64,000 bases of DNA. Origin: Sinimarinibacterium flocculans (GTDB taxonomy: Bacteria > Pseudomonadota > Gammaproteobacteria > Nevskiales > Nevskiaceae). The stretch lies in the NCBI RefSeq assembly GCF_003201205.1, contig NZ_QICN01000006.1, forward strand, positions 186,001-250,000. Reading direction: 5' to 3'. Below, in pieces: positions 6,901 to 13,949 of this stretch. The notes beneath the pieces were generated by a model. The model saw only the letters and a list, made by a program, of their open reading frames with translations. It searched no databases and was not told where the DNA came from. Numbering within the stretch: position 1 is the stretch's first letter; every line of letters begins with the position of its first letter. The position numbers and the translations under genes were made by a program.

Positions 6901-9607
6901 GTTGCCGGGACTGCCCGATCCGGACGTCGAGGAACTGATCGTCGACGACTGCCGCGGGCCGGTCCGTATCCGGATGACGCGTTACCGCAAGACCCGCTCC
7001 ACGTCCGGCGCGCCGGTGCTGCTGATTCACGGCTACAGCGCCAGCGGAACGACCTTCGCGCATCCGGCACTGAAGTCCGATCTCGTGCGCGCACTGGCGC
7101 AACGGGGGCGCGACGTCTGGATCGTCGACCTGCGCAGCAGCGCCGGAATGGAGACGGCAATTCTGCCGTGGACCTTCGAGCAGGTCGCACTGGCCGACAT
7201 CCCGGCGGCGGTCGAGTATGTCGTCGACAAGACCGGGGCGGCGCAGATCGACGTCGTCGCGCACTGCATGGGCGCCGTGATGCTGAGCATGGCCGTGCTC
7301 GCCGCCGATCTCACGCCGCAACAGATCGCCGAGCTGCTGCGCGACCGCACCGGTGTGGACGACACGCCGGCCGACGCGCATGCCGCCGCCCGCCGGGCGC
7401 TGCCCGGGCGCCTGCGTCGCGTGGTGCTGTCGCAGAACGGCCCGGGCATGGTGATGACGCCGCAGAACGTGTTCCGCGGCTATGTGCTGTCGTACTTCGA
7501 GGCCGCGCTCGGCCCGCTGGAGTACCACTTCCGGACGGACGAGGACGGCTTCGTCGGCGGCGCGATGCTCGATCGCCTGCTGGCGACGCTGCCGTATCCC
7601 GACGACGAGCTGCTGCGCGAGAACTCGCCCTGGCCCTGGCAGTCGACGCGATTCGTCGGTACCCGGCACCGCATGGATGCGCTGTACGGCCGCACGTTCT
7701 CGCTGGCGAACCTGGACGCCCGCGTGCTCGACCGCATCGACGACTTCTTCGGTCCGCTGAATCTCGCCACCGTCGCCCAGGTGATCCACTTTGCCCGCCA
7801 CCAGACGATCACCGATCGCGGCGGGCACAACCGCTTCGTCGATCCGGCCAGGCTGCGTGCGCACTGGCGCTTCGACACGCTGTTGCTGCATGGCGCCGAC
7901 AACGGACTGGCCGACATCGCCACGCTGCATCGCAACCGTCGCCTGCTGGCCGAGGCCGGCTGCGCGGTACGCGCGGAAATCCTCGAAGGACAGGGGCACC
8001 AGGACAGCCTGATCGGCCGCCACGCGCACAAGACCTTCGACCTGATCCGCGACTTCCTCGACGGGCCGGCGCTGCCGGCGGCCGCGCCGGCGGCGGTCTT
8101 CGTCGCTCGCGTGCCCTGGCTCGGCCCGGTGCGCTATGCCGGCGACACGGAGGATGCGTACATCGGGCTGGGCGCGAGTCCGCGGCTCGGTCGGCCGCAG
8201 CAGGTCTGCCTGCATCCCGTCGTGCGTGACGCCGACGGTTGCTGGCGCGCGGTGTCGGGACAGGCGCCCGACTGGCATCCGGTGCCCGAGGACAGCGACT
8301 GGTTCAAGCTGCCGCTGCCGGCGTCCCCGACAACCGCAGTGCTCGCACTGCTGGTCTACGAGCAGCTGCCGGGCATCGGCGTGTCCGACGCGGACGCCGC
8401 CACTGCGGGCACCGGCGCCAGCCCCGAGGAAGCCGTCGCCAGTGCAATGTCAGCACAGCCGATGCTGCGGCTCGGGCTCGTCGAAACGGCAGAACCGGCC
8501 GATGCCGGACGCGTGCGCATCGCGCTCGGGAGCTGCCAGTACCCGCCGGGCATCTTCAACACCTTTCCGGCACAGTCGTCCTGGCGCCGTCTCAACGCAC
8601 GGCTCGATCGCGGCGAGCGCATCGACCTGCTGCTGCTGACCGGCGACCAGGTCTACGTCGATGCGACCGCGGGCCTGTTCGATCCGGCGGACCTGCACGA
8701 CCGCTACCGCAAGCCCTATGAGACCTGGCTGCACGACACGCAGGTGCGTGATGCCCTGCGGCGCGTGCCGCTGGCGGCCCTGCCGGACGATCACGAACTC
8801 GTCGACAACTGGCAGCCGGTGGCCGGTGCACCCGGCGATTCGGACTTCGATCGGCACCTGCGGCAGCGCGATGCGGGGGTGGACGGCTTCCTGCGCTTCC
8901 AGCGGCCACCGTCGGCAGGCGGTGGCCCGCTGTCGATGACACTGCGCAGCGGCAGCGTACCGGTCTGCCTGTTCGATACGCGCGTGCAGCGCAACCACCG
9001 TGCATCGGCGCGCACGGATGTTCCGCTGTGCGCCGATGCCGCGGCCTGGCAGCAGCTCTGCGACTGGCTGCGCGCGGCGCCGCCGGCGCTACCCAAGCTC
9101 GTGGTCACGCCTTCGGCGCTGCTGCCGCGTCATCGCAGCGCGCTGCGCGCCGAGCTGGCCTATGGCCGGCGCGACGGCGGGACGCATGCCGCGCTCAACG
9201 CCGACGGCTGGGACGGCTATCCGGCCAGCCTCTACGAACTGCTGGGCATGATCGCGCGCGAGCGCATCGGACAGGTCGTGTTCCTCTCGGGCGACGAGCA
9301 CCTCGGGCTGTTCGTCGAGGCCGAGATCGAACTCGGCGGCGCCCGCACGAAGATTCATTCCGTGCACGCCGCTGGCCTGAACACACCCTACCGCTTCGCC
9401 AATGCCGCGGCGGCGGACTTCGTTGCCGACGAGCGCTTCGCCTTCAGCGACGGCGCGCAGCAGGGGCATTGCACGGTCCGCACCCAGCGCTTCGAAGGGG
9501 CCGGATTCACCGATGTCGAGCTGTACTCACGCGACGGGCACTGGCATCTGGACTGCCGCTTCGAGTCCGAGGACGGCGCCGTGCGCCGCTTCGACGCCGT
9601 GCTCTGA
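3974..9607 (+). CDS. Giant fusion: GMC oxidoreductase + alpha/beta hydrolase + PhoD-like metallophosphoesterase
   Basis: 1877 aa with at least three domains. (1) Residues about 70-640 form a GMC-type FAD oxidoreductase of cholesterol-oxidase character: VLIVGSGYGGAIAAAGF (GxGxxG at 78-83), GLGGGSLINAGVM (about 157), VTVHPLGGCAM (about 562) and a C-terminal GTNPALTIAALALRAVAAL segment. It also contains C-x2-C-x2-C-x3-C (CLHCGDCATGC, about 253-263), a pattern resembling an iron-sulfur ligand set. (2) Residues about 1010-1400 form an alpha/beta hydrolase: VLLIHGYSASGTTFAH oxyanion region, AHCMGA at the nucleophile elbow (Cys rather than Ser, about 1098), and a late GHQDSL His. (3) Residues about 1505-1877 resemble PhoD-like phosphoesterases: RIALGSCQYPPG, LLTGDQVYVD, DDHELVDNW and LSGDEH metal-ligand motifs. 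No signal peptide is evident. The start is uncertain. A role in oxidising and hydrolysing a lipid or sterol ester is inference. Confidence 0.85.
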   Translation: MSGGVASGGADDGLQQRSAAASVRQRTPGVVVTAAGAEPAAGSTRWLSREFAELFADPRRCLEAPGGAEPAFDVLIVGSGYGGAIAAAGFAGRERDGRVLRIAVLERGREYLPGAFPSRLSELPTHLRGRFAGKSRAGEALFDIRTGTDAGVVLANGLGGGSLINAGVMLRAEAAVFDDRWPQALRGGDALAAHYGQAETLLGAVVDGKPNVVPEPRPDKARVLSRLDAATQTVPVTVAFAPRTTSGGVDLSPCLHCGDCATGCNHAAKESLDTNLLATAVHRGAEIYCGATVLRVQRPPGRSDVWAVLVTHTDEALRRCETGPRWILARHLVLAAGALGSTEILLRSQRAGLALSPRLGQGFSGNGDMIAFGYGYGEQGQANAVAHEDVPPDRRRIGPTISAAFHAQARAPGDTRQHRIVVEEMAVPAALRRPAEEVITTVSALYRLDAADDHAHTDGHPQDDGLAVHRDRIRNMSVFAAIGDDGAGGTILLSDEDSGASDAQVDVVWPEARDHSLFEAQIGLLRTRAQVAGFEGVTLPNPVWRPLPDRMERTLRLPRGPVVTVHPLGGCAMADDATRGVVDDCGRVFDPAVGAEAVHDGLVVLDGAVVPCALGTNPALTIAALALRAVAALNTAWEFKDGPSPAPVTGPRPRLPLREAVDVPAGSGTDIGVTERLSGELPLRCADGRIERCHVELTLSYRRFPIENLFVPDAAGRLSGAVLDLVTEGAAASEMLVVPAAAREALLRRGLTAEELAREQARLGCRYALRGSLTVFERVATGARARTLRAAGAWFLNRGARDLWQSAREYLRRRGAKDERGLSFTEYVTGMWALLSHAGEVRRFAYALEIGARLPGGDAGFALDLASQDRGLRGHKHIGYTRPGNPWRQLQELEITAMAGLLGAGGNRRLVLDPQYFAERSQPLLRIEAQRCHVEALADLGSLGALMLRMLLSLHQLNTRKPDAPSQPPAVRVPGPLPGLPDPDVEELIVDDCRGPVRIRMTRYRKTRSTSGAPVLLIHGYSASGTTFAHPALKSDLVRALAQRGRDVWIVDLRSSAGMETAILPWTFEQVALADIPAAVEYVVDKTGAAQIDVVAHCMGAVMLSMAVLAADLTPQQIAELLRDRTGVDDTPADAHAAARRALPGRLRRVVLSQNGPGMVMTPQNVFRGYVLSYFEAALGPLEYHFRTDEDGFVGGAMLDRLLATLPYPDDELLRENSPWPWQSTRFVGTRHRMDALYGRTFSLANLDARVLDRIDDFFGPLNLATVAQVIHFARHQTITDRGGHNRFVDPARLRAHWRFDTLLLHGADNGLADIATLHRNRRLLAEAGCAVRAEILEGQGHQDSLIGRHAHKTFDLIRDFLDGPALPAAAPAAVFVARVPWLGPVRYAGDTEDAYIGLGASPRLGRPQQVCLHPVVRDADGCWRAVSGQAPDWHPVPEDSDWFKLPLPASPTTAVLALLVYEQLPGIGVSDADAATAGTGASPEEAVASAMSAQPMLRLGLVETAEPADAGRVRIALGSCQYPPGIFNTFPAQSSWRRLNARLDRGERIDLLLLTGDQVYVDATAGLFDPADLHDRYRKPYETWLHDTQVRDALRRVPLAALPDDHELVDNWQPVAGAPGDSDFDRHLRQRDAGVDGFLRFQRPPSAGGGPLSMTLRSGSVPVCLFDTRVQRNHRASARTDVPLCADAAAWQQLCDWLRAAPPALPKLVVTPSALLPRHRSALRAELAYGRRDGGTHAALNADGWDGYPASLYELLGMIARERIGQVVFLSGDEHLGLFVEAEIELGGARTKIHSVHAAGLNTPYRFANAAAADFVADERFAFSDGAQQGHCTVRTQRFEGAGFTDVELYSRDGHWHLDCRFESEDGAVRRFDAVL

Positions 9608-9760
9608 CCCGGCACAGCGGGCTTCCGCCAGACCCCACCACAGCAGCAGGGCCGGCAACAGCAGCCACAGCAGGCCCTTGATGAAGAAGAACCAGAAGCC
9701 GAACTGGGCCAGTCGCCGCCAGCGCGGGTGCTGCAGCAGCGCGCGCAGGCGCGGGTTCAC
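9527..9760 (-). CDS. Small predicted membrane protein translationally coupled to hugZ
   Basis: 77 aa from a GTG whose last two bases are the first two of the hugZ stop (GTGA overlap at 9757-9760), strong evidence for translational coupling. The first 15 residues are basic (NPRLRALLQHPRWRR), followed by one very hydrophobic aromatic helix, FGFWFFFIKGLLWLLLPALL, and a short polar tail. The last ~80 bp run antisense to the end of the giant fusion gene, so the true C-terminus may be shorter. I do not recognise the family. Its position as last gene of the heme locus suggests a membrane-linked accessory role. Confidence 0.55.
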   Translation of the reverse strand: MNPRLRALLQHPRWRRLAQFGFWFFFIKGLLWLLLPALLLWWGLAEARCAGSEHGVEAAHGAVLGLEAAVQMPVPVA

Positions 9761-10479
9761 GCGGGGCTGCGGGCGGCCCGTGCGCGGCGGGCGAGGTCGA
9801 CGAGCGCCTTGCGCACCGCGTCCGGTGTCGTTGCCGGTGCTTCGAAGCCGATGCGCAGCAGGTGCTTGTCGAGCATCAGGTCGCAGCCGTCGGCATCGAT
9901 GGCGCTCATGCGCGGCCGGGCGCTGCCGGGATCGATACCGTACAGCCGGCAGTAGTCGCGCATCGCGTCGGCGTGATCGGCATTCATGTGCGCGACCATG
10001 CGCGCCTCCTGCGCGGGATCGAAGGGGTTGGCGCGGCACACGGTCGTGGTGTCGAGCCAGTGGATGCGGCCGAAGCCGCCGATGTAGCGCAGCTTGCGCG
10101 GCCGCAGGCGCCAGAACGCGAAATCGTGTGTGCGGTGGTAGTCCGCGGCTTGCGGAAACCGCGCGTAGTAGCGTGCCGCGACGTTCTCGCCGTCGGTCGT
10201 GACCGGCTCGGCATCGCCGACCAGGGTCAGGCGGCCGAGCGCCTGACCGTCGTCGCCGGGCTCGGTGACGATCAGCGAGCAGCGCGGATCGGCCTGCAGG
10301 TTGCGCGTGTGCTCGGCGATGCTGCTGATCAGCAGCACCGGCAGCCCGGCGCGATCGGGTGCGAAGCTGACCACCGATCCGAACGGATAACCGGCGAGCT
10401 CCAGCGACAGCGTCGACAGGATGCCCTGGTGGCTGGCGGCATAGAGCGCGTGTGCGGCGTCTGCGGTGCGGTTGCTCAT
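9757..10479 (-). CDS. hugZ: HugZ-family heme-utilisation protein (pyridoxamine 5'-phosphate oxidase-like fold)
   Basis: 240 aa. The N-terminal half is a split-barrel FMN-binding-like fold: HQGILSTLSLELAGYPFGSV near residue 17, then LLISSIAEHTRNLQADPRCSLIV, the characteristic SxxAxHTxNL of HutZ/HugZ proteins. The C-terminal half (about 160-235) matches the DUF2470 domain with EARMVAHMNADHADAMRDYC. HugZ and HutZ proteins bind or degrade heme in the cytoplasm to release iron. It begins 8 bp after the HmuY-like lipoprotein gene, forming a heme uptake and utilisation operon with the receptors upstream. Confidence 0.85.
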   Translation of the reverse strand: MSNRTADAAHALYAASHQGILSTLSLELAGYPFGSVVSFAPDRAGLPVLLISSIAEHTRNLQADPRCSLIVTEPGDDGQALGRLTLVGDAEPVTTDGENVAARYYARFPQAADYHRTHDFAFWRLRPRKLRYIGGFGRIHWLDTTTVCRANPFDPAQEARMVAHMNADHADAMRDYCRLYGIDPGSARPRMSAIDADGCDLMLDKHLLRIGFEAPATTPDAVRKALVDLARRARAARSPA

Positions 10480-10486
10480 CGAAGGC

Positions 10487-11848
10487 TCAGGGTGTGACGG
10501 GGGCGTATTCGAAGACGGGGAATGCGGCTGCGCCGGTGTCGGCGTCGTAGTAGCTCAGGATGCGCAGCTTCCAGGTGCTGCCGTCGTGTGCGCGCAGCAG
10601 GTAGACGACGTCGCGCGGCGAGACGTGATGGTTGCCGTTGCCCTTGTCGCAGAAGCCGGAATAGTAGTGCCAGCCGTAGTCGCCGTCGGCGCCGAAGGTG
10701 CATTCGCCGCCGACCTCGCGTGGCGGCACCGTCAGCATCGCCAGGGCGCCGTCGGCATCGGTATGCCACTCGGCGTCGCCCGGCACGGCGGTGCGGGTGT
10801 CCCAGTCGTCGCGCAGGATGTCGTGCACGCCGACGCTGCCGGCGCCCGAACTGCCGCCGTTGAGCCGGATGTCGGTGCGCCGCCACGCCAGGTCCCAGCC
10901 CGGTGGATCGTTCGCCGGACTGGCCGGGACCACCTGCGTGGCCTGGACGAGGTCGAGATAGACCCAGGCGTCCTCGTCGCTGGCATCGACGGTGACTTCG
11001 GTGCTGGAGCTGCCGGCGGTGAAGCGCGCGCGGCCCAGTGGCGCGATGTCGCCGCCGCCGCTGCAGGCCGGTCCGTCGATCGCGGCAAAGTCGTACTGCG
11101 GATGCCCGGGCGCGCCGTCGCCGTCGTGGTACGCGGTCATGCGCAGCTTGTAGTAGCGGCAATCGACCGTGCGCAACACGTAGCCGACGTTCGCGCGCAC
11201 GCTGACCGGCGATCCCGAGGTGCGCGCGCCGAGACGATACCAGCCGTGATCGCCGGCGCCGGTGAGCACGTTCGGCGCCTCGTCGGCGTCGGGGTAGGTG
11301 CTCATCGCGTAGGCCGGATCGCCGAGTCCGAGCAGGCCGCCCGCGGCGTCGGTGCGGTAGGGCACCGCGTTGTCCGGGGGCGCGGCGCGGATCTCGTCGA
11401 ACGCATAGGGGGTGCCGGGTGGCGCCTTGTCCGCGTACACCGCGGCCTCGGTGATCGTCGGCGGCGTACCCGAGACGCCGCCATTGAGCTTGATGTCCAC
11501 CCCGCGATGCGCAAGGTCCCAGTCCGCGCTCGCGGCCGGGTCGGACGGAAAGACCTGGGTCTGCGTGTCGAGATCGAGGTAGACCCAGTCGCTGCCGCTG
11601 GCATCGATGACGGCCTGGTAGTAGCCGTCGGCATGGCGCGTGAACACGGCCTGCGGACCGCCGGGGCCGGGCAGATCGCTGCCGCCCGGCTCGCCGGGAT
11701 CGCCGTCCGGCGAGATGTCGCCGGCGCAGGCGGCGAGCAGCAGCGCGGCGGGGAGGTGCAGGAGCGCCTTCAGGCGCGACCAGCGTGTACGCCGGGGAAC
11801 AGCATCGCGCCAGAAGGCGCTCCTGCACGGCTTCAGTACATCGTCCAT
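10487..11848 (-). CDS. Lipoprotein with two tandem HmuY-like heme-binding domains
   Basis: 453 aa from the ATG at 11848 (GGAG 5 nt before it); the start overlaps the end of the TonB receptor gene by 16 bp. A signal peptide ends in a lipobox, LLLAAC, with Cys41 as lipidation site, followed by an acidic Gly/Pro linker. Two homologous blocks follow, about residues 70-240 and 265-450. Each has the same order of elements: WVYLDLDTQTQVFPSDP versus WVYLDLVQATQVVPASP, WDLAHRGVDIKLNGG versus WDLAWRRTDIRLNGG, then a C-terminal YYKLRMTAYHDG versus TWKLRILSYYD. The DWDLAxxRxDIxLNGG pattern is typical of HmuY hemophores, which normally have one domain. It probably captures heme at the cell surface and passes it to the neighbouring receptor. 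Confidence 0.82.
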   Translation of the reverse strand: MDDVLKPCRSAFWRDAVPRRTRWSRLKALLHLPAALLLAACAGDISPDGDPGEPGGSDLPGPGGPQAVFTRHADGYYQAVIDASGSDWVYLDLDTQTQVFPSDPAASADWDLAHRGVDIKLNGGVSGTPPTITEAAVYADKAPPGTPYAFDEIRAAPPDNAVPYRTDAAGGLLGLGDPAYAMSTYPDADEAPNVLTGAGDHGWYRLGARTSGSPVSVRANVGYVLRTVDCRYYKLRMTAYHDGDGAPGHPQYDFAAIDGPACSGGGDIAPLGRARFTAGSSSTEVTVDASDEDAWVYLDLVQATQVVPASPANDPPGWDLAWRRTDIRLNGGSSGAGSVGVHDILRDDWDTRTAVPGDAEWHTDADGALAMLTVPPREVGGECTFGADGDYGWHYYSGFCDKGNGNHHVSPRDVVYLLRAHDGSTWKLRILSYYDADTGAAAFPVFEYAPVTP

Positions 11849-13767
11849 TGCAACTCCAGATAGGCGCTGCGCGGTGCGATGGGCAGGAAATCCGGATCGC
11901 CTTCGTCGAACAGGTTGTCGACACCCAGCGCGACCTGCAGTCGGCGATGGGCCCGCCATTCGCCGCGCAGGTCGAACAGAGCGTAGGGGCTCGCCGTGCC
12001 CGAGGCGCCGGGCGGCCCCTCGGTGCTGATCTCGGTGCCGAAGCGCCGCGCGCCGATCCACACGCCGCGCAGTTGCAGTGCACAGGTGCCGGGCTCGAAG
12101 CGGAGCGCGGCATGGCCGCGATGCTCGGCGCGACCGCTGAGCGGCTCGCCGCTGTCGCGGTCCTCGGCATCGAGCCAGCCGTAGCCGGCGCGCAGCTCCC
12201 ATGACGGCAGCGGGCGCCATTGCGCCTGCAGGTCGACGCCGGTGAGCCTCGCGGACGCGAGGTTGCGGTAGCCGAACACCACGGGCGGGCCGGCATCGGT
12301 CTGCACGATCTCGATCAGGTCGCGCACGCGATGGTGGTAGGCGGACAGTGCGATGCTGCTGCTGGCATTGGCGAACCAGGTCGCGCCGAGGTTGTAGCCG
12401 ACGCTGCGCTCGGGCGTGAGATCGGGATTGCCGTCGACGCGATAACCCACGCCGCTGTTCTCGAAGCGCAACAGCAACTGCTTGAAATCGGGCGCGCGAT
12501 AACCGCGACCGACGCCGGCGCGCAGCACGAGGTCCTGGCGCAGGTCGTAGCGCAGCGCGAGCTTGGGCGAGACTTGGTCGCCGAACTGCGAGTCGCGGTC
12601 GTAGCGCACACCCGGCACGATCTGCAGGCGCGTGTCGAGCAGATCGAACTGGTCCTGCACGAACACCGCCTGGCGGTCGCGTTCGGCATCATCGGCCAGG
12701 CGATCCGCCCGCAGTCGTTCGAGCTGGGTCTCGATGCCGACGCTCAGCAGATGGCGGTCGAGACGATGATCGAGCTGGGCAGCGGCGACGAACAGCTCGT
12801 CGAGGGTTTCCTCGTCGAGGCCGACCTCGCCGCTGGCGGCATGGGTCTGCAGCAGCTGGTCGAAGTAGCGGTGGTAGTACAGATCGAAGCGCAGCTCCGT
12901 GCGGTTGCCCAGTCGCGTGTACGGTGCGATGCCGGCGCGGACCTCCTCGATGCGCTTGTGCGTGTCGGTGGTCGCGCTGCCGATGCCCGGGTCGAGCCGG
13001 CGCAGATCGTCGAGCGAGTACGCGCCATGCAGCCCGATGCCGACGCCGTCGCCGAGCGCCCAGTCGGCCTGCGCCGAGGCGTAGCCGCCTTCGCCGTCGG
13101 GTCCGTCCTCGCTGAGGGTGGTGTCGTCCAGATCGTAGGCTTCGCCGTGCTGGTAGCCGGCGCTGGCCTGGCCGTCGAGCGTGCCCAGCGTGAATCCGCC
13201 GCGCGCCCACGCTTCGCCGTTGGCGTCGGTGTCGCCGCGCACGGTAACGACACCGCCGAGGCCGCTCCCGCCCTTGCGCGTGATCACGTTGACCACGCCG
13301 CCGAGCGCATCGGCGCCGTAGAGCGCCGATACCGGTCCCTTGACGATCTCCACGCGTTCGACATCGGCGATGCGCAGCCGTGTCAGGTCGATCGCGCCGT
13401 TGACCAGGCCGATCATGCGGCGGCCGTCGACGAGAATCAGCACATGCTCGGACGACAGGCCCTGGATCTCGATGCGCGTGCCGCGCGCCGCCTGGCGCGT
13501 CACCGTGACGCCGCCCTCGCGCTCGAGCAGTTCGGCGAGATCGCGCGCGCCGCTGTTGCGGATGTCGCGCGCGGTGATGAGCTGGACCTCCACCGGCGCA
13601 TCCGAGAGCCGGTGTTCGGTGCGCGTGCCGGTGACGACCACGGGGTCGAGCACGACGGTCTCGGCCGCCGTGACCTCGTCGCGCAACGGGTCGACGGGGA
13701 TGCTGGGTGGTTGTGCCAGCGCCGGGAACGCGAGCGCGCCGAAGGCGATAGACGCGCAGCGCGCCAC
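11833..13767 (-). CDS. TonB-dependent outer-membrane receptor, probable heme receptor
   Basis: 644 aa from the GTG at 13767; the longer open frame runs through a hairpin repeat and is rejected. A signal peptide (IAFGALAFPALAQ) precedes a TonB-box-like TVVLDPVVVTGTRTEH. The plug domain contains DLAELLEREGGVTV, RGTRIEIQGLSSEHVLILVDG and VERVEIVKGPVSALYGADA; a 22-strand barrel follows and ends with aromatic LELQWTMY. Size, plug sequence and the linked HmuY-like lipoprotein and HugZ support a heme-type receptor. Its stop lies inside the start of the lipoprotein gene, so the two are translationally coupled. The GTG start and its GGGGAGA ribosome-binding site sit at the edge of a 13.77-13.92 kb hairpin cluster, which may affect expression. 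Confidence 0.85.
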   Translation of the reverse strand: MARCASIAFGALAFPALAQPPSIPVDPLRDEVTAAETVVLDPVVVTGTRTEHRLSDAPVEVQLITARDIRNSGARDLAELLEREGGVTVTRQAARGTRIEIQGLSSEHVLILVDGRRMIGLVNGAIDLTRLRIADVERVEIVKGPVSALYGADALGGVVNVITRKGGSGLGGVVTVRGDTDANGEAWARGGFTLGTLDGQASAGYQHGEAYDLDDTTLSEDGPDGEGGYASAQADWALGDGVGIGLHGAYSLDDLRRLDPGIGSATTDTHKRIEEVRAGIAPYTRLGNRTELRFDLYYHRYFDQLLQTHAASGEVGLDEETLDELFVAAAQLDHRLDRHLLSVGIETQLERLRADRLADDAERDRQAVFVQDQFDLLDTRLQIVPGVRYDRDSQFGDQVSPKLALRYDLRQDLVLRAGVGRGYRAPDFKQLLLRFENSGVGYRVDGNPDLTPERSVGYNLGATWFANASSSIALSAYHHRVRDLIEIVQTDAGPPVVFGYRNLASARLTGVDLQAQWRPLPSWELRAGYGWLDAEDRDSGEPLSGRAEHRGHAALRFEPGTCALQLRGVWIGARRFGTEISTEGPPGASGTASPYALFDLRGEWRAHRRLQVALGVDNLFDEGDPDFLPIAPRSAYLELQWTMY

Positions 13768-13770
13768 GCT

Positions 13771-13925
13771 GTCTCCCCTCTCCCGCTTGCGGGAGAGGGG
13801 AGGAGGAGAGGGCCCGCGAAGCGGGTTGCTGCGGCATGCGCGTTCGAGAAACGGCGCTGCGCGTCGCCCTCTCCCACCCCCAAGGAAAACTTGGGGGCAC
13901 CCTCTCTCGCAAGCGGGAGAGGGAT
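13771..13925. repeat. Hairpin-rich repeat between two TonB-receptor genes
   Basis: It holds three inverted repeats: cccctctcccgc/gcgggagagggg (13775-13786 with 13789-13800, 12-bp perfect), cccccaag/cttggggg (13877-13884 with 13890-13897), and ccctctctcgc/gcgggagaggg (about 13900-13923, nearly perfect). The first and last share the CTCTCCCGC core in inverted orientation, so the block looks like a small REP-type cassette with CTCTCCCGC-type ends. It fills the 180-bp gap and would fold strongly in the mRNA. Confidence 0.7.
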
Positions 13926-13949
13926 CGTGCGGCGTCGATTCGATAGGAC

